64,000 bases of DNA from Deinococcus grandis (GCF_001485435.1 NZ_BCMS01000005.1:24001-88000), one strand, 5' to 3'. Counted from the first letter of the stretch, positions 9,413-18,446 are shown. Notes: generated by a model not told the origin, from the sequence alone. Numbers and translations: made by a program.

Positions 9413-10507
9413 CTATGCCCGACAGGAGACGCCCTGCGGCTGTGAGAGCCAGTCCCGCACCTTCCAGACGTGATTGGTCAGCCCGATGGCCATGGCCGGT
9501 GTGCGCTGGAGGAACAGCTGACGTCCCTTTGGGACGTCGAGCTTGCTCCGCAGACCCCGGTGAACTCGGCACCAGTTGTAGATCCCCTGCACCAGATGAG
9601 CCAGGCTCTCCCGGTGAATCCTCAGCCTCGCGAACGCGAGGCTTTTCCTCGCCAGGTGCGGGTTCATCCGCCGTGCCGTGGCATTCTGACGCTCCACAGC
9701 CGAGGTGTTGGGCTTGTGGTACCCCAACCGCTGCAACTCCTCGTTCACGCGAACCTGAGTGCCAGCCGCGATCTCGGTGCGCACGTTCACGACGCGCTTC
9801 CCGGAATACTCCTTGATGATCCGGACATGGGCTGCGGAACGCGGGATCCGGTAGGCGGTCTTCGGGAATCGACCACGTGATCCCTGTCTGGCAGGCCGAT
9901 ACGGCCTGCCGAACACTTCAGGGAACAACGTCTGGTACGACAGAAACCCATCGGTGAACAGCACGAGTCCATGCGGATCTGTCAGGCGTGCTCTGGCGTG
10001 CATGAGGAGCGACTGGGTCAGAGCCGCAGTGCGCTCGCCGATCTCGCCCTGGATGAGGAACTTGCTGCTGGGATCGATGACGGTCGCGTCCCATACCGCC
10101 TCTTTCTTGCGCCCGACGAATCCGTAGCGTTCGTCCGCTTGAATGCTCGTGACCTTCAGGTCACGAGCATTCAGGTCGTGGAGGTGTCGCGCGTGGGTTC
10201 CGGCAACGCGGACGATGCGCGCGACCGTGGTGCGGTGACAGCCGACCAGATGGCCCGTGGTGACGAAGCTGTTGCCGTGGGTGACATGTTCGACGACGGC
10301 ATCAACGGTGTCCTGGGCGCAGCGGGCATTCCAGTAGGGCGTGCCTTTGAGTTCACTGAATTCCGCACTGCACACGGTGCACTTGAGGAGTCGTCGGCGG
10401 TGCGGGCCGTATCGTCTGCGGAGCTTGATGGTGCCGCGTTGCGCGTGGTGCTGGGCTGGACAGGCGGGGTTCTGACAGACGAAACGCTCGAGTGGGAGCT
10501 CTTTTGA
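9413..10507 (-). pseudogene. IS1-like (zinc-ribbon) transposase, 5' truncated
   Basis: A DDE transposase of the large IS1-like type. An N-terminal zinc ribbon (C-x4-C ... KCTVCSAEF), an HTH (THGNSFVTTGHLVGCHRTTV), then ADERYGFVGRKKEAVWDATV (first Asp), LFTDGFLSYQTLFPEVFG (second Asp) and NTSAVERQNATARR (Glu region). The frame lacks a good start before the zinc ribbon because the IS5 element begins at 10508. The longest internal start is the GTG at 10375, which would remove the ribbon. No inverted repeats could be paired, so the element itself is incomplete. Confidence 0.65.
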
Positions 10508-11632
10508 AGACCTGTTGCGCAGTAGCTGAAGGGTCGGCAGGGAGTCGGTCCACGACTCCCTGCTGAGCTGTCCCTGTGCTCAGGGCGTGCAGAGGTGGTG
10601 GCGGCGTTGCCAACGGAGATTGATGAGCCCAGCGACACACCCCCACATCACGCCGTGCTGTGAGGTCTGATTCCTGAAAAACTCCTTGCAGACGCGAAAT
10701 TTCTTGATGCGGCCGATGGCATTCTCAGCGCTGATCCGCACCTTGGAGATCAGCCGATTCAGCTCACGTTGCTCCTTGCTCAACTCGCCGTTCTTCGGTC
10801 GTTTGGCGGGCACGATGGTTTCCCAGTCCGGATAGACCTTCTCCATTCCGGTATAGCCCCGGTCTCCCCACAGCCGGACGTGCCTGGGCAGTCGGTTCAT
10901 CAGTCGGGAACGTCGCAGCACCTTCATGTCGTGGGTGCGACCGCTGGCGGTCGCACTGATGTGCACGATCTGTCCTTCGGGCGTCACCGCCACCTGGGTT
11001 TTCAGGGTGTGGGTCCTTTTCTTGACGCTGTAAAAGCGCTTCTTGTCCTTTGGTCGCCCGACCGCCTTCTTGCCGGGGTTCTCCCCCTTCTTCACTTTCG
11101 GCTGCCCGCGAGGTTGCTCAGTCCCATCCACGATCACGTCGGTCAGTTCGGGGAAGATATCCAGAAACTCCTCCAGCGAGCGTATTTTCCTCGGGTTCCT
11201 GCTCACCCCTCCAGGAGCGTTATCCGGCTCGGCCTGGAGCGTCCGGGGACGGAGGGGAGCAGGCAACGCCTGCTCCAGGACCGGCAGCAGGGCGTGGATG
11301 TTCCGGCAGATGTTCGCCGCGTCCAGATCGAACAGGATGCCCAGAACATGCATGGTGAAGTACTGTCGCAGATAGAGCAGCGTCACCAGCAGCCGCTGGC
11401 TGAGGTCGAGCTTGAAGGTGTTGCCCGCTCCGATGCGCCGGACCCGTCCGGCGCGGGCAAGGGAGCGGTGATGACTCCGTTCCCACAAGGGCTCCAGTTC
11501 AATCAGCAGCTGGTCGAACTCGGCAGGACTCAACCCCACCAGCCGTTCAAAGGACCGCCCCCTGGATTTCAGCTTCTCAAGCCGCAACACCCTTGAACCT
11601 ACCTGCTCCGACCTCTACTGCGCAACAGGTCT
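10508..11632 (-). mobile_element. IS5-family insertion sequence, intact
   Basis: 1125 bp bounded by AGACCTGTTGCGCAGTAG and its inverse, with a 3-bp TGA repeat on both sides (10505-10507 and 11633-11635). One transposase gene. It lies between the truncated IS1-like gene and an anti-sigma gene whose 3' end is lost. A solo piece of the same end occurs at 23365-23435. Confidence 0.8.
10580..11590 (-). CDS. IS5-family transposase
   Basis: A 336-aa transposase with an N-terminal HTH_Tnp_4-like region ([20 protein letters not shown], then [20 protein letters not shown]) and a DDE_4 catalytic core: [12 protein letters not shown] (first Asp), [13 protein letters not shown] (second Asp) and [13 protein letters not shown] (Glu). 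A basic linker ([20 protein letters not shown]) follows the first Asp. Length and motifs are those of a complete enzyme. It lies inside inverted repeats, so the IS is probably functional. Confidence 0.85.
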   Translation of the reverse strand: MLRLEKLKSRGRSFERLVGLSPAEFDQLLIELEPLWERSHHRSLARAGRVRRIGAGNTFKLDLSQRLLVTLLYLRQYFTMHVLGILFDLDAANICRNIHALLPVLEQALPAPLRPRTLQAEPDNAPGGVSRNPRKIRSLEEFLDIFPELTDVIVDGTEQPRGQPKVKKGENPGKKAVGRPKDKKRFYSVKKRTHTLKTQVAVTPEGQIVHISATASGRTHDMKVLRRSRLMNRLPRHVRLWGDRGYTGMEKVYPDWETIVPAKRPKNGELSKEQRELNRLISKVRISAENAIGRIKKFRVCKEFFRNQTSQHGVMWGCVAGLINLRWQRRHHLCTP

Positions 11633-11981
11633 TGACCACCACGGCCGGGTCTGGCAGCACCGCCAGCGTGCTGCCGGACTGCAGCAGCGCCGCCAGCGTC
11701 AGCGCGCCCGTCAGGGCCGCGGCAGCACTCAGCGCGGCCGGCCACCAGCGGCGCCGCGGCGTGCGCGCGGGCTCCGCCGCGGTGGGCCGCGCGGCGGCCA
11801 GGATCACCTCCCGCAGTGCCGGGGGCGGCGGCGCAGCCGGCGTGGCCTCCAGCAGCGCCTCCTGCAGCGCCTGCAGGAGCCGCAGGTCGGCCTGACAGGC
11901 TTCGCAGCTGCGCAGGTGCGCCTCCTGCGCGGCCGTCAACGCCTCGCCCCGCGCCACGTACGCGTCCAGGTGTTCGGTCAT
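11633..11981 (-). pseudogene. Zinc-binding anti-sigma factor, 3' truncated
   Basis: The frame after the sigma gene starts MTEHLDAYVARGEAL and carries the ZAS motif H-x3-C-x2-C (HLRSCEACQADL), then a linker and one TM segment (WWPAALSAAAALTGALTLAA). It is cut at residue about 115 by the IS5 element, so most of the periplasmic domain is missing. The cytosolic sigma-binding part and TM segment remain, so it might still hold the sigma factor, but the signal-sensing part is lost. Confidence 0.75.
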
Positions 11982-11995
11982 GATGCCGCAGTCCG

Positions 11996-12727
11996 TCAGT
12001 CCAGCCACGCGCCGCCCTCCTCTCCCAGGTGACGTTTGAGATGCTTCAGGGCGTAACTCAGTCGACTCTTGACCGTCCCGACCGGCACGTCCATCGCCCG
12101 CGCGATCTCCTCACGGGACTCCCCGCGCAGGTAAGCGCGCTCCACCGTCTCCCGGTGCGCGCCCGACAGTCCGGACAGCGCCGCGTGCACGCAGTCCCGG
12201 CGCGCGCGGTCCTCACTGAGCCGCGCCAGGCTGGGCCGCCCGTCCGGCAGGGGCAGGGTCACGCCGTCCTCCCCGTGCAGAGGAACGGTGACACGCGCGC
12301 CCCGCAGCCGGTCCAGCGCCCGCGACCGCGCCATGACCAGCAGGTACGCGCGCAGCCCGGCCCGCGCCGGATCGAACGCCTCCGGTCGGTCCCACAGGCG
12401 CACGAACACGTCCTGGTGCACCTCCTGCGCCGTCGCGTGATCCAGCAGGTGCACCAGCACGCCGAACACGGCGGCCGCGTGCGCGTCGTAGATCTCCGCC
12501 AGGGCCGCCTCGTCCCGCCGGACCAGTCGGCCCGCCAGCGCCGCGTCCAGCACGGCCACGGCCGCCCGGAGGTTCAACGGGTGCCGGAACCGGCGGGCAG
12601 GTCCCTCCGGGTGTGGTCCGGCCCCGGAGGGCTCCGCTCCGCCATCCTCACGGGTGCCGGTCGAGCGGCCGACGCGGCGCCCCGCCGCCCGCGGGGTCTT
12701 CATCCAGGCGTCATCTGACGCTTCCAT
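11996..12727 (-). CDS. ECF-type RNA polymerase sigma factor
   Basis: A 243-aa sigma-70 family protein. Region 2 is LAEIYDAHAAAVFGVLVHLL, with DVFVRLWDRPEAFDP and LRAYLLVMARSRALDRLR (2.3-2.4). Region 4 is ERAYLRGESREEIARAMDVPVGTVKSRL, the -35-binding HTH. It is SigK-like in layout. The N-terminal 45 residues are disordered and basic, so the start could be the ATG at 12703. The anti-sigma gene starts 13 bp downstream and is broken by an IS5, which may alter control of this regulon. Confidence 0.87.
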   Translation of the reverse strand: MEASDDAWMKTPRAAGRRVGRSTGTREDGGAEPSGAGPHPEGPARRFRHPLNLRAAVAVLDAALAGRLVRRDEAALAEIYDAHAAAVFGVLVHLLDHATAQEVHQDVFVRLWDRPEAFDPARAGLRAYLLVMARSRALDRLRGARVTVPLHGEDGVTLPLPDGRPSLARLSEDRARRDCVHAALSGLSGAHRETVERAYLRGESREEIARAMDVPVGTVKSRLSYALKHLKRHLGEEGGAWLD

Positions 12728-12763
12728 ACAGTGGCGACCTGTCCGCGCGGACTATAACGGGGC

Positions 12764-14155
12764 ATGAAGAGCGTCAATCCAGCCACGGGCGAGACCCTCG
12801 CCACCTACGAGGACCACACCGCCGAGCAGGTGCAGGCCGCCATCACCGCCGCGCACGCCGCCTACGCGGAGTACCGCCGCACCTCCTTCGAGCAGCGCCG
12901 CGCGTGGATGAACGCCGCCGCCGACGTGCTCGAACGCCGCGCCGGGGAGCTCGCGCTGCTCGCCACGCGCGAGATGGGCAAGACCCTCGAAGCCGCGCGG
13001 CAGGAAGTCCTGAAGTGCGCGTCCGCCTGCCGGTACTACGCCGAGCACGCCGCGTCGTTCCTGGCGCCCGAGCCCGTCAGGACCGACGCGGACGAGGCCT
13101 ACGTCACGTACCAGCCGCTGGGCGTGGTGCTGGCCGTCATGCCGTGGAACTTCCCGTTCTGGCAGGCGTTCCGGTTCATCGCGCCGACCCTGATGGCCGG
13201 GAACACCGGGCTGCTCAAGCACGCCAGCAACGTGCCCGGCTGCGCCCTGGCCATCGAGGATGTGCTGCGCGAGGCGGGCTTCCCGGCGGGTGTGTTCACG
13301 ACCCTCCTGATCGGCAGCCGCGAGGTCGAGGCCGTCCTGAAAGACCCGCGCGTCACCGCCGTGAGCCTGACCGGATCCGAGGGTGCCGGGCGGGCCGTGT
13401 CCGCCACCGCCGGAGGCGAACTCAAACCCGCGGTGATGGAACTGGGCGGCTCGGACCCGTTCATCGTGATGCCCAGCGCCGACCTCGACCTCGCCGCGAA
13501 GACCGCCGTGACCGCCCGCACCATCAACAACGGCCAGAGCTGCATCGCCGCCAAACGCTTCATCGTGCACGCCGACGTGTACGACGCCTTCACGGACGCG
13601 TTCGTCGCGGGCCTGCGTGCCCTGAAGGTCGGGAATCCCGAACTGGACGGCACCGACGTCGGCCCGCTCGCCACGCCGCAGATCCGCGAGGACATCCACA
13701 CGCAGGTGCAGGACGCCGTCGGCAAAGGCGCGCGGGTCCGCGTCGGCGGGCAGGTGCCGCAGGGCCCAGGGAACTACTACCCGGTCACCGCCCTGGACGG
13801 GCTGACCCCCGACATGGCCGTGTGGCGGGAGGAGACCTTCGGGCCGGTCGCGCTGATCTTCCGCGTGCACAGCCTGGACGAGGCGGTCGAACTGGCGAAC
13901 ACCACCACCTTCGGGCTGGGCAGCAGCGCCTGGACGACCGACGCGGCCGAACGGGACCGCTTCGTCGCGGACCTCGAGGCGGGGTCGGTGTTCATCAACT
14001 CGATGGTCGCCAGCGACCCGCGCCTGCCGTTCGGCGGCGTGAAGAACAGCGGCTTCGGGCGTGAACTGGGCCGGTACGGCATCCTGCAGTTCGTGAACAT
14101 CAAGAGCGTGTCCATCGGCGCGCCCGGCGGCGCCCACCACAGCAAGACCGAATGA
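12764..14155 (+). CDS. gabD: NAD(P)-dependent succinate-semialdehyde dehydrogenase
   Basis: A 463-aa aldehyde dehydrogenase that starts directly with SVNPATGE, typical of the short GabD/Sad type. Cofactor loop MPWNFPFWQ, TGSEGAGRAV, general-base Glu in MELGGSDPF (about 227), catalytic Cys in NNGQSCIAAKRF (about 261), and ETFGPVA near residue 360. It converts succinate semialdehyde to succinate in GABA breakdown. It stands alone, divergent from the sigma factor; no GABA aminotransferase is adjacent. Confidence 0.87.
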   Translation: MKSVNPATGETLATYEDHTAEQVQAAITAAHAAYAEYRRTSFEQRRAWMNAAADVLERRAGELALLATREMGKTLEAARQEVLKCASACRYYAEHAASFLAPEPVRTDADEAYVTYQPLGVVLAVMPWNFPFWQAFRFIAPTLMAGNTGLLKHASNVPGCALAIEDVLREAGFPAGVFTTLLIGSREVEAVLKDPRVTAVSLTGSEGAGRAVSATAGGELKPAVMELGGSDPFIVMPSADLDLAAKTAVTARTINNGQSCIAAKRFIVHADVYDAFTDAFVAGLRALKVGNPELDGTDVGPLATPQIREDIHTQVQDAVGKGARVRVGGQVPQGPGNYYPVTALDGLTPDMAVWREETFGPVALIFRVHSLDEAVELANTTTFGLGSSAWTTDAAERDRFVADLEAGSVFINSMVASDPRLPFGGVKNSGFGRELGRYGILQFVNIKSVSIGAPGGAHHSKTE

Positions 14156-14357
14156 CCCGGATCGGGCGGCCCGCGCCTCAGGCCGCCCCAGGCCGGGCAG
14201 CCCGTGAGTCCCACCGGCGAGGCCGGGCGAGTGTGCGGCTGCCGCGGTCTCCCCGCGTCCCGCGCTGACCCTCGCACCGGCACTCCCGGGCCACGGTCGA
14301 CCGTGAGCGGACCCGCCGATCACCCGCGCGGCTCAGCGGCATGATCTGGGGACCGCC

Positions 14358-14647
14358 ATGCTCACACCCTCGCAACTTCAACTGCTGTCCTGGCTCAGCC
14401 TGTGCAGCCTGGTCGAACGCACCAGCGTGACGGGGCGCCGCGCAGACACGGAGACGTGCGTGGCCGGGAGCGTCGTCACCGACCACGACCTGGACACCCT
14501 GGAGGGCCGCGCCCTGACCGAACTGCTGAGCACCTGGCAGATCGGGCCGGTCGAGTACCGCCGGTACGGGCTGACGGGCTTCGGGCTCAGCGTGCTGCAC
14601 GCCCACCAGGGCCTCGGTCCCAGATGGACGCGCGGCGCGCCAACGGC
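14358..14647 (+). CDS. Small protein of unknown function, 3' end altered by MITE
   Basis: About 97 codons from the ATG at 14358 to the TCA where the MITE begins; the frame reads on into the MITE until 14801, so the present C-terminus is foreign. The authentic part has an amphipathic N-terminal helix (LTPSQLQLLSWLSL) and the pattern EYRRYGLTGFGLSVLH, but no family is recognised. Excising the repeats joins it to the convergent metQ 3' end with a stop after about 10 more codons. Confidence 0.4.
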
Positions 14648-14650
14648 TCA

Positions 14651-14782
14651 TACGGATTCCGTTTGTTTCGTTGACAGATCGGAACACCACCGATCTGTCA
14701 ACTCCACGTCCGGAACCCGTTTCTCTCCTGCTCGCTCCGCTCGGGTTGAAAGTTTTTGCAAACCTTTCAACCGGAGTCCGTA
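14651..14782 (+). repeat. 132-bp MITE, TACGGA ends, TCA target repeat
   Basis: Begins TACGGATTCCG and ends CGGAGTCCGTA, flanked by TCA on both sides (14648-14650, 14783-14785). Internal inverted repeats: TTGACAGATCGG/CCGATCTGTCAA and a TTGAAAG-type stem, so the RNA or DNA folds strongly. Same size and ends as the copy in tnpA (30893-31024). No coding capacity. The ends match the IS630-like element at 37847-38953. Confidence 0.8.
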
Positions 14783-14785
14783 TCA

Positions 14786-14953
14786 TACGGGATTCAAGTG
14801 ATTCCACATCATTCGGAGTCGCCCGGTGGCCCCCTCACCCTTCCGTCGCTTCGCGCCTCCCTCCCTCTCTGCTGCGCAGCTCTCCGAGTCCCACAGGGGG
14901 AGAGGGGACAACGGAGCGTGTTCAAGTCGGAAGCAAGTCAATTTCATCCCGTA
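14786..14953. repeat. 168-bp second repeat, TACGGGAT/ATCCCGTA ends
   Basis: Directly follows the MITE, sharing the TCA at 14783-14785, and ends at 14953 before another TCA (14954-14956), which is also the metQ stop codon on the minus strand. It contains GCCCGGTGGCCCCCT and GGGGAGAGGGG, as in 3700-3845. Two unlike TACGG-ended repeats therefore lie in tandem at the convergent end of metQ. Confidence 0.65.
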
Positions 14954-15724
14954 TCAGAACGCGGGAACGACGGCGCCCTTGTAGGTGTTCAGGATGAAGG
15001 TGCGCGTGGCGGGGCTGCGCAGCGCGGCCACGAGTTTGAGGTAGTCAGGGTTCTTCAGCGTGGCGGGCTTGGCGGCCAGCAGGTTCGCGTAGGGACTGCT
15101 CGCGCCTTCGAGGGTCAGGGCGTCCTTGAGTGGGTTGAGCCCGGCGTCCAGCGCGTAGTTGGTGTTGATGATCGCGGCGTCCACGTCCGCGAGGGTGCGC
15201 GGGAGTTGCGCGGCGTCGATCTCGCGGAACTTCAGGCGTTTGACGTTGCTGGTGATGTCCAGCGCGGTCGCGGCCGTGCCGACGCCGGCCTTGAGGCGGA
15301 TCAGTCCGGTGCGTTCGAGGAGCAGCAGCGCGCGGGCGCCGTTGCTGGGATCGTTGGGGATGGCGACGGTGGCGCCCCGGCGCAGCTCGGTCACCTGCGT
15401 GACGCGGCGCGAGTACAGGCCCAGGGGGGGCAGGTAGATCCTGCGGACCGGCACGATGTTCAGCGGGCGGTTTTGCTGGAAGGCGTTCAGGTACGGGACG
15501 TGCTGGAAGAGGTTGGCGTCCAGCGCGCCCTCGCCGAGGGCCACGTTGGGCTGCACGTAGTCGCTGAATTCCCGGATGACCAGCGTGACGCCCTGCCGGG
15601 CCAGGATGGGTTTGACGAAGGTCAGCAGTTCCCCGGCGGGGACGGGCGTGGCGCCCACGCGCAGGGTGCCGGCCGAGGCGGTGGAGACGAGCAGCAGGGT
15701 GCCGAGCAGGGCTGTAGAACGCAT
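14954..15724 (-). CDS. metQ: MetQ/NlpA-like methionine ABC substrate-binding protein
   Basis: A 256-aa periplasmic-binding protein with a signal peptide (MRSTALLGTLLLVSTASAG), cleaved after SASA; no lipobox Cys is visible. Family marks: RVGATPVPAGELL, DYVQPNVALGEGALDANLFQH, IPNDPSNGARALLLLE, and AAIINTNYALDAGLNP. It binds methionine for the MetNI importer. AAGGAG lies upstream of the ATG. Last gene of metN-metI-metQ. The TGA stop coincides with a TCA target copy of the repeat inserted behind it. Confidence 0.87.
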   Translation of the reverse strand: MRSTALLGTLLLVSTASAGTLRVGATPVPAGELLTFVKPILARQGVTLVIREFSDYVQPNVALGEGALDANLFQHVPYLNAFQQNRPLNIVPVRRIYLPPLGLYSRRVTQVTELRRGATVAIPNDPSNGARALLLLERTGLIRLKAGVGTAATALDITSNVKRLKFREIDAAQLPRTLADVDAAIINTNYALDAGLNPLKDALTLEGASSPYANLLAAKPATLKNPDYLKLVAALRSPATRTFILNTYKGAVVPAF

Positions 15725-15751
15725 GATTGAACTCCTTGGGGGGTGCGGGGG

Positions 15752-16408
15752 TCAGCGGTGGTCGCTGCGGGTGGCGGCGCGGTCGCCGGCCCACCGCGTG
15801 AGTTGCACGAGCACGAGCAGCGCGGCGACGGTGGCGAACATCACGCCGGTCTCGAAGCGCTGGTAGCCGTAGCGGATGGCGAGGTCACCCAGGCCGCCGC
15901 CGCCGATCGCGCCCGCCATGGCGCTGTAGCCGATCAGGCTGACGACCATGACGGTGAACGCGTGGATCAGCGCGGGCCGCGCCTCGGGCAGCAGCACCTT
16001 GAAGCCCGTCTGCGCGGTGGTGGCACCCGTGGCGCGCGCGGCGTCCACCACGCCGTGCGGGACGTCTTTCAGGGCGCCGTCGACGAGGCGGGCGACGAAG
16101 GGAATGGCCGCGACGGTCAGCGGGACGATGGCGGCGGTGGCGCCGATGCTCGTGCCGGTGATCAGGCGCGTGAAGGGAATCAGCAGGACCAGCAGGATGA
16201 TGAACGGCAGGCTGCGGCCCACGTTGACGACCGCGTCGAGTGCCCGGAACAGGGGTGGCAGCGGGTGCAGGCCGCCCGGGCGGGTGAGGGTGAGGAGCAC
16301 GCCCAGCGCCGTGCCGAGCAGCTGCGCGCACAGCGCGGCGGGCACGACCATCCAGAGGGTATCCAGCGTGCCCTGGGCCAGCAGGGGCCAGAGGGTCTCC
16401 CAGGTCAT
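15752..16408 (-). CDS. metI: Methionine ABC transporter permease
   Basis: A 218-aa membrane permease with five or six TM segments. The EAA-like motif is VVDAARATGATTAQTGFKVL and the C-terminal signature is SLIGYSAMAGAIGGGGLGDL, both hallmark MetI sequences. The ATG at 16408 overlaps the metN stop as ATGA, indicating coupling. A much longer frame running to 17629 is only a read-through of the metN region in another frame. Confidence 0.88.
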   Translation of the reverse strand: MTWETLWPLLAQGTLDTLWMVVPAALCAQLLGTALGVLLTLTRPGGLHPLPPLFRALDAVVNVGRSLPFIILLVLLIPFTRLITGTSIGATAAIVPLTVAAIPFVARLVDGALKDVPHGVVDAARATGATTAQTGFKVLLPEARPALIHAFTVMVVSLIGYSAMAGAIGGGGLGDLAIRYGYQRFETGVMFATVAALLVLVQLTRWAGDRAATRSDHR

Positions 16409-17343
16409 GCGGGCACCGCCCCGGGCTGCGGCGCGGCCTCCGTAGCCGGCGCGGCGAGCCAGACGTCCACGCCCTGCGGGTGCGGCTCGGCCTGCACGAG
16501 GCGCGCGCCGCTGCGGGCCAGGGCCGCGAGCGTGCCGGCCGTCAGGTCCGGCAGCGTCACGCGCCGCAGCGTCTCGCCCGGTGCGAGCGTCACCTGCGGG
16601 CGGTGCGCGTCGAGCAGGGCGCGGGTGGCCGTGTGCCGCGGGTCGCGCAGCACGGCCCCCGTCTCGCCGCTTTCCACGAGCTGCCCGCCTTCGAGGACGG
16701 CCACGTGGGTGGTCACGGCCCGCACGACCTCGAGCTGGTGCGTGACGATCACCAGGGTGAGGTCCCGCTCGCGCTGCAATTCCAGCAGCAGCTGCAGGAT
16801 GCCGGCGCTCGTCTCGGGATCGAGGGCGCTGGTGGCCTCGTCGGCGAGCAGCAGGTCCGGCGCGGTGACGAGCGCGCGGGCGATTCCGACCCGCTGCTTC
16901 TGTCCGCCGCTGAGCTGCGCCGGGTACCGCCCGGCGTAGTCGCCGAGGCCCACCAGACCAAGCTGCTCGCGGGCCAGGGCGTCGCGGCGGGCGCGGGGCA
17001 CGCCGCGCAGTTCGAGGGGCAGGGTCACGTTGCGCAGCACGGTGCGCTGCGCGAGGAGGTTGAACTGCTGGAACACCAGGCCGGTGCGCGCCTGGTGCGC
17101 GGCGCGCGTGGCCGGGCCGAGCACCTCGCCGCGCACGCGCAGTTCGCCGGCGTCGGGCGTGTCGAGGCCGCTGAGCAGGCGCACCAGGGTGCTCTTGCCG
17201 GCGCCGCTGCGGCCGATGATGCCCATGCGGCTGCCGCGCGGGACGCGCAGCGTCAGGTCGTCCAGGGCGGGGCGGGGCTGGCCGGGATAGGTTTTGCAGA
17301 CGTTCTGGAAGGCCAGGACGTCCGGGGCGTGCGGGTCGGGCAC
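16405..17343 (-). CDS. metN: Methionine ABC transporter ATP-binding protein
   Basis: A 312-aa ATPase. Walker A GRSGAGKSTL (about 44-53), Q-loop FQQFNLLAQ, signature LSGGQKQR, Walker B LLLADEAT, and the switch His in VIVTHQLEV. A C-terminal NIL-like domain (about 235-305) fits the methionine-sensing domain of MetN. The GTG start has GGAGG six bases upstream. The SAM-I riboswitch lies 110 bp before it. Confidence 0.9.
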   Translation of the reverse strand: MPDPHAPDVLAFQNVCKTYPGQPRPALDDLTLRVPRGSRMGIIGRSGAGKSTLVRLLSGLDTPDAGELRVRGEVLGPATRAAHQARTGLVFQQFNLLAQRTVLRNVTLPLELRGVPRARRDALAREQLGLVGLGDYAGRYPAQLSGGQKQRVGIARALVTAPDLLLADEATSALDPETSAGILQLLLELQRERDLTLVIVTHQLEVVRAVTTHVAVLEGGQLVESGETGAVLRDPRHTATRALLDAHRPQVTLAPGETLRRVTLPDLTAGTLAALARSGARLVQAEPHPQGVDVWLAAPATEAAPQPGAVPA

Positions 17344-17383
17344 GGGTGACCTCCGGTCGGTATGGGCGGAGGGAACGGCAGAC

Positions 17384-17418
17384 GTCCCCTTCCTGGGCTG
17401 GTCGCTCGGGAAGGGGAC
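17384..17418 (-). terminator. Hairpin of the metN leader (expression platform candidate)
   Basis: A 10-bp perfect stem GTCCCCTTCC/GGAAGGGGAC around a 15-nt loop lies between the aptamer and metN. No U-tract follows on the minus strand, so it may act by a mechanism other than a canonical intrinsic terminator, or as a leader fold alternating with the aptamer. Confidence 0.45.
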
Positions 17419-17451
17419 GGCAATCGTGCGTTGCAGTGAGGTGCACCCTTC

Positions 17452-17576
17452 CTTTACCCGATCTGCGGCCCGGGGTCATCGTTGGGGCGCGCAGGGCTGG
17501 AAAGCACCCGCCGTCATGAGGGCTGGTTGCTGCGGCGGTCATGGGTCCAGTGACCTCGCGCCGACTCTGGATAAAG
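17452..17576 (-). ncRNA. SAM-I (S-box) riboswitch upstream of metNIQ
   Basis: On the minus strand, P1 strands CTTTATCC (17576-17569) and GGGTAAAG (17459-17452) pair. Between them are the conserved parts: TATCCAGAG, a GAGG segment, a CC..TGA step, CCGCAGCAACC, and GGGTGCTTTCCA. These match the S-box order TATC.AGAG, GAGGGA, GGCCC.AUGAA, GCAACC, GGUGC. It should shut off methionine import when S-adenosylmethionine is high. Confidence 0.8.
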
Positions 17577-17600
17577 GTGGCTTCGGTGAAGCCGGAGGAG

Positions 17601-17629
17601 ACTCTAGACCAGTTGACCGATTCTGTCAA
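17601..17629 (-). promoter_or_regulatory. metNIQ promoter
   Basis: Minus strand: TTGACA (17629-17624), 17-bp spacer, TAGAGT (17606-17601). It lies about 25 bp upstream of the SAM-I aptamer, as expected for a leader RNA. Confidence 0.75.
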
Positions 17630-17711
17630 CTGATGATGCGGGACAGCGGTGGGCTGATCGTCCAGTCCGCGGCTTCACCGCGCGCCGCTCTGGTCACGAC
17701 ACGGACGACCG

Positions 17712-18446
17712 TCACGAGCATCCGTGCAACTGCTCCTCCAGTCGGGCGCGCAGGTCTTCCACGTCGGTGCGGCGCCGGGGGTGCGGCAGCGCAACACGCA
17801 GGTCTTCGAGAATGCGTCCGTCGGCGAGCAGCAACACGCGGTCGGTGAGTTTCAGCGCTTCTTCGAGGTCGTGCGTGACGAGCAGCGTGGTGGCGCCCGT
17901 GTCGGTCAGGAGGGTGCCCAGCAGGGCGTGCATGTCCGCGCGGGTCAGGGCGTCGAGGGCGCCGAAGGGCTCGTCGAGCAGCAGCAGGTCCGGGCGGTGG
18001 GCGAGCGCGCGGGCCAGGGCGACCCGCTGGCGCTGCCCGCCGCTGAGTTCGTGCGGGTAGGCGCGTTCCCGACCGGCGAGGCCCACGTCCTGCAGGGCGC
18101 GCGCGGCGCGGAAGCGGTCCGGGCGGGGCAGGCCCAGGGCGACGTTGTCCAGCGCGCCCAGCCAGGGCAGCAGGCGGTCTTCCTGGAACATGACCCGCGT
18201 GCGGACGGGCGCGCCGGTGCCGACCCTCAGGGTGCCCTTGGTGGGGGTCAGGCCCGCCAGGGCGCGCAGCAGGGTGGTCTTGCCGCCGCCGCTCGCGCCG
18301 ACCAGCGCCACGCGTTCCCCGGGGGCGACGCTCAGGGTCAGGTCCCGCAGGATGACGCGCTCGCCGTACGCGGCACTGAGGTCCCGCAGGTCGATGGCTA
18401 CCCCGGCCGCCGTCAGGGGACCGCTCAGGACGGGTGCGGCGGTCAC
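17712..18446 (-). CDS. ssuB: Sulfonate-type ABC transporter ATP-binding protein
   Basis: A 244-aa ATPase of the nitrate/sulfonate/taurine class. Walker A GASGGGKTTL, Q-loop MFQEDRLLPW (typical SsuB/TauB), signature LSGGQRQR, Walker B LLLLDEPFGALD, switch LVTHDLEEAL. The GTG start overlaps the permease stop as GTGA. Last gene of the ssu-like operon. Confidence 0.87.
   Translation of the reverse strand: MTAAPVLSGPLTAAGVAIDLRDLSAAYGERVILRDLTLSVAPGERVALVGASGGGKTTLLRALAGLTPTKGTLRVGTGAPVRTRVMFQEDRLLPWLGALDNVALGLPRPDRFRAARALQDVGLAGRERAYPHELSGGQRQRVALARALAHRPDLLLLDEPFGALDALTRADMHALLGTLLTDTGATTLLVTHDLEEALKLTDRVLLLADGRILEDLRVALPHPRRRTDVEDLRARLEEQLHGCS

Noticed and set aside
12752..14323. 523-aa ORF opposite the aldehyde dehydrogenase gene
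   Set aside because: It is a GC-driven shadow with low-complexity Gly/Arg/Ala content and no motif, while the plus strand has a complete ALDH.
17384..17418. Canonical intrinsic terminator after the SAM aptamer
   Set aside because: The stem is strong but no U-run follows on the minus strand, so only a leader hairpin is claimed.
15752..17629. 625-aa ORF spanning metI and metN
   Set aside because: The first two thirds are metN in the wrong frame and the riboswitch region. MetI starts at 16408 with an ATGA overlap.
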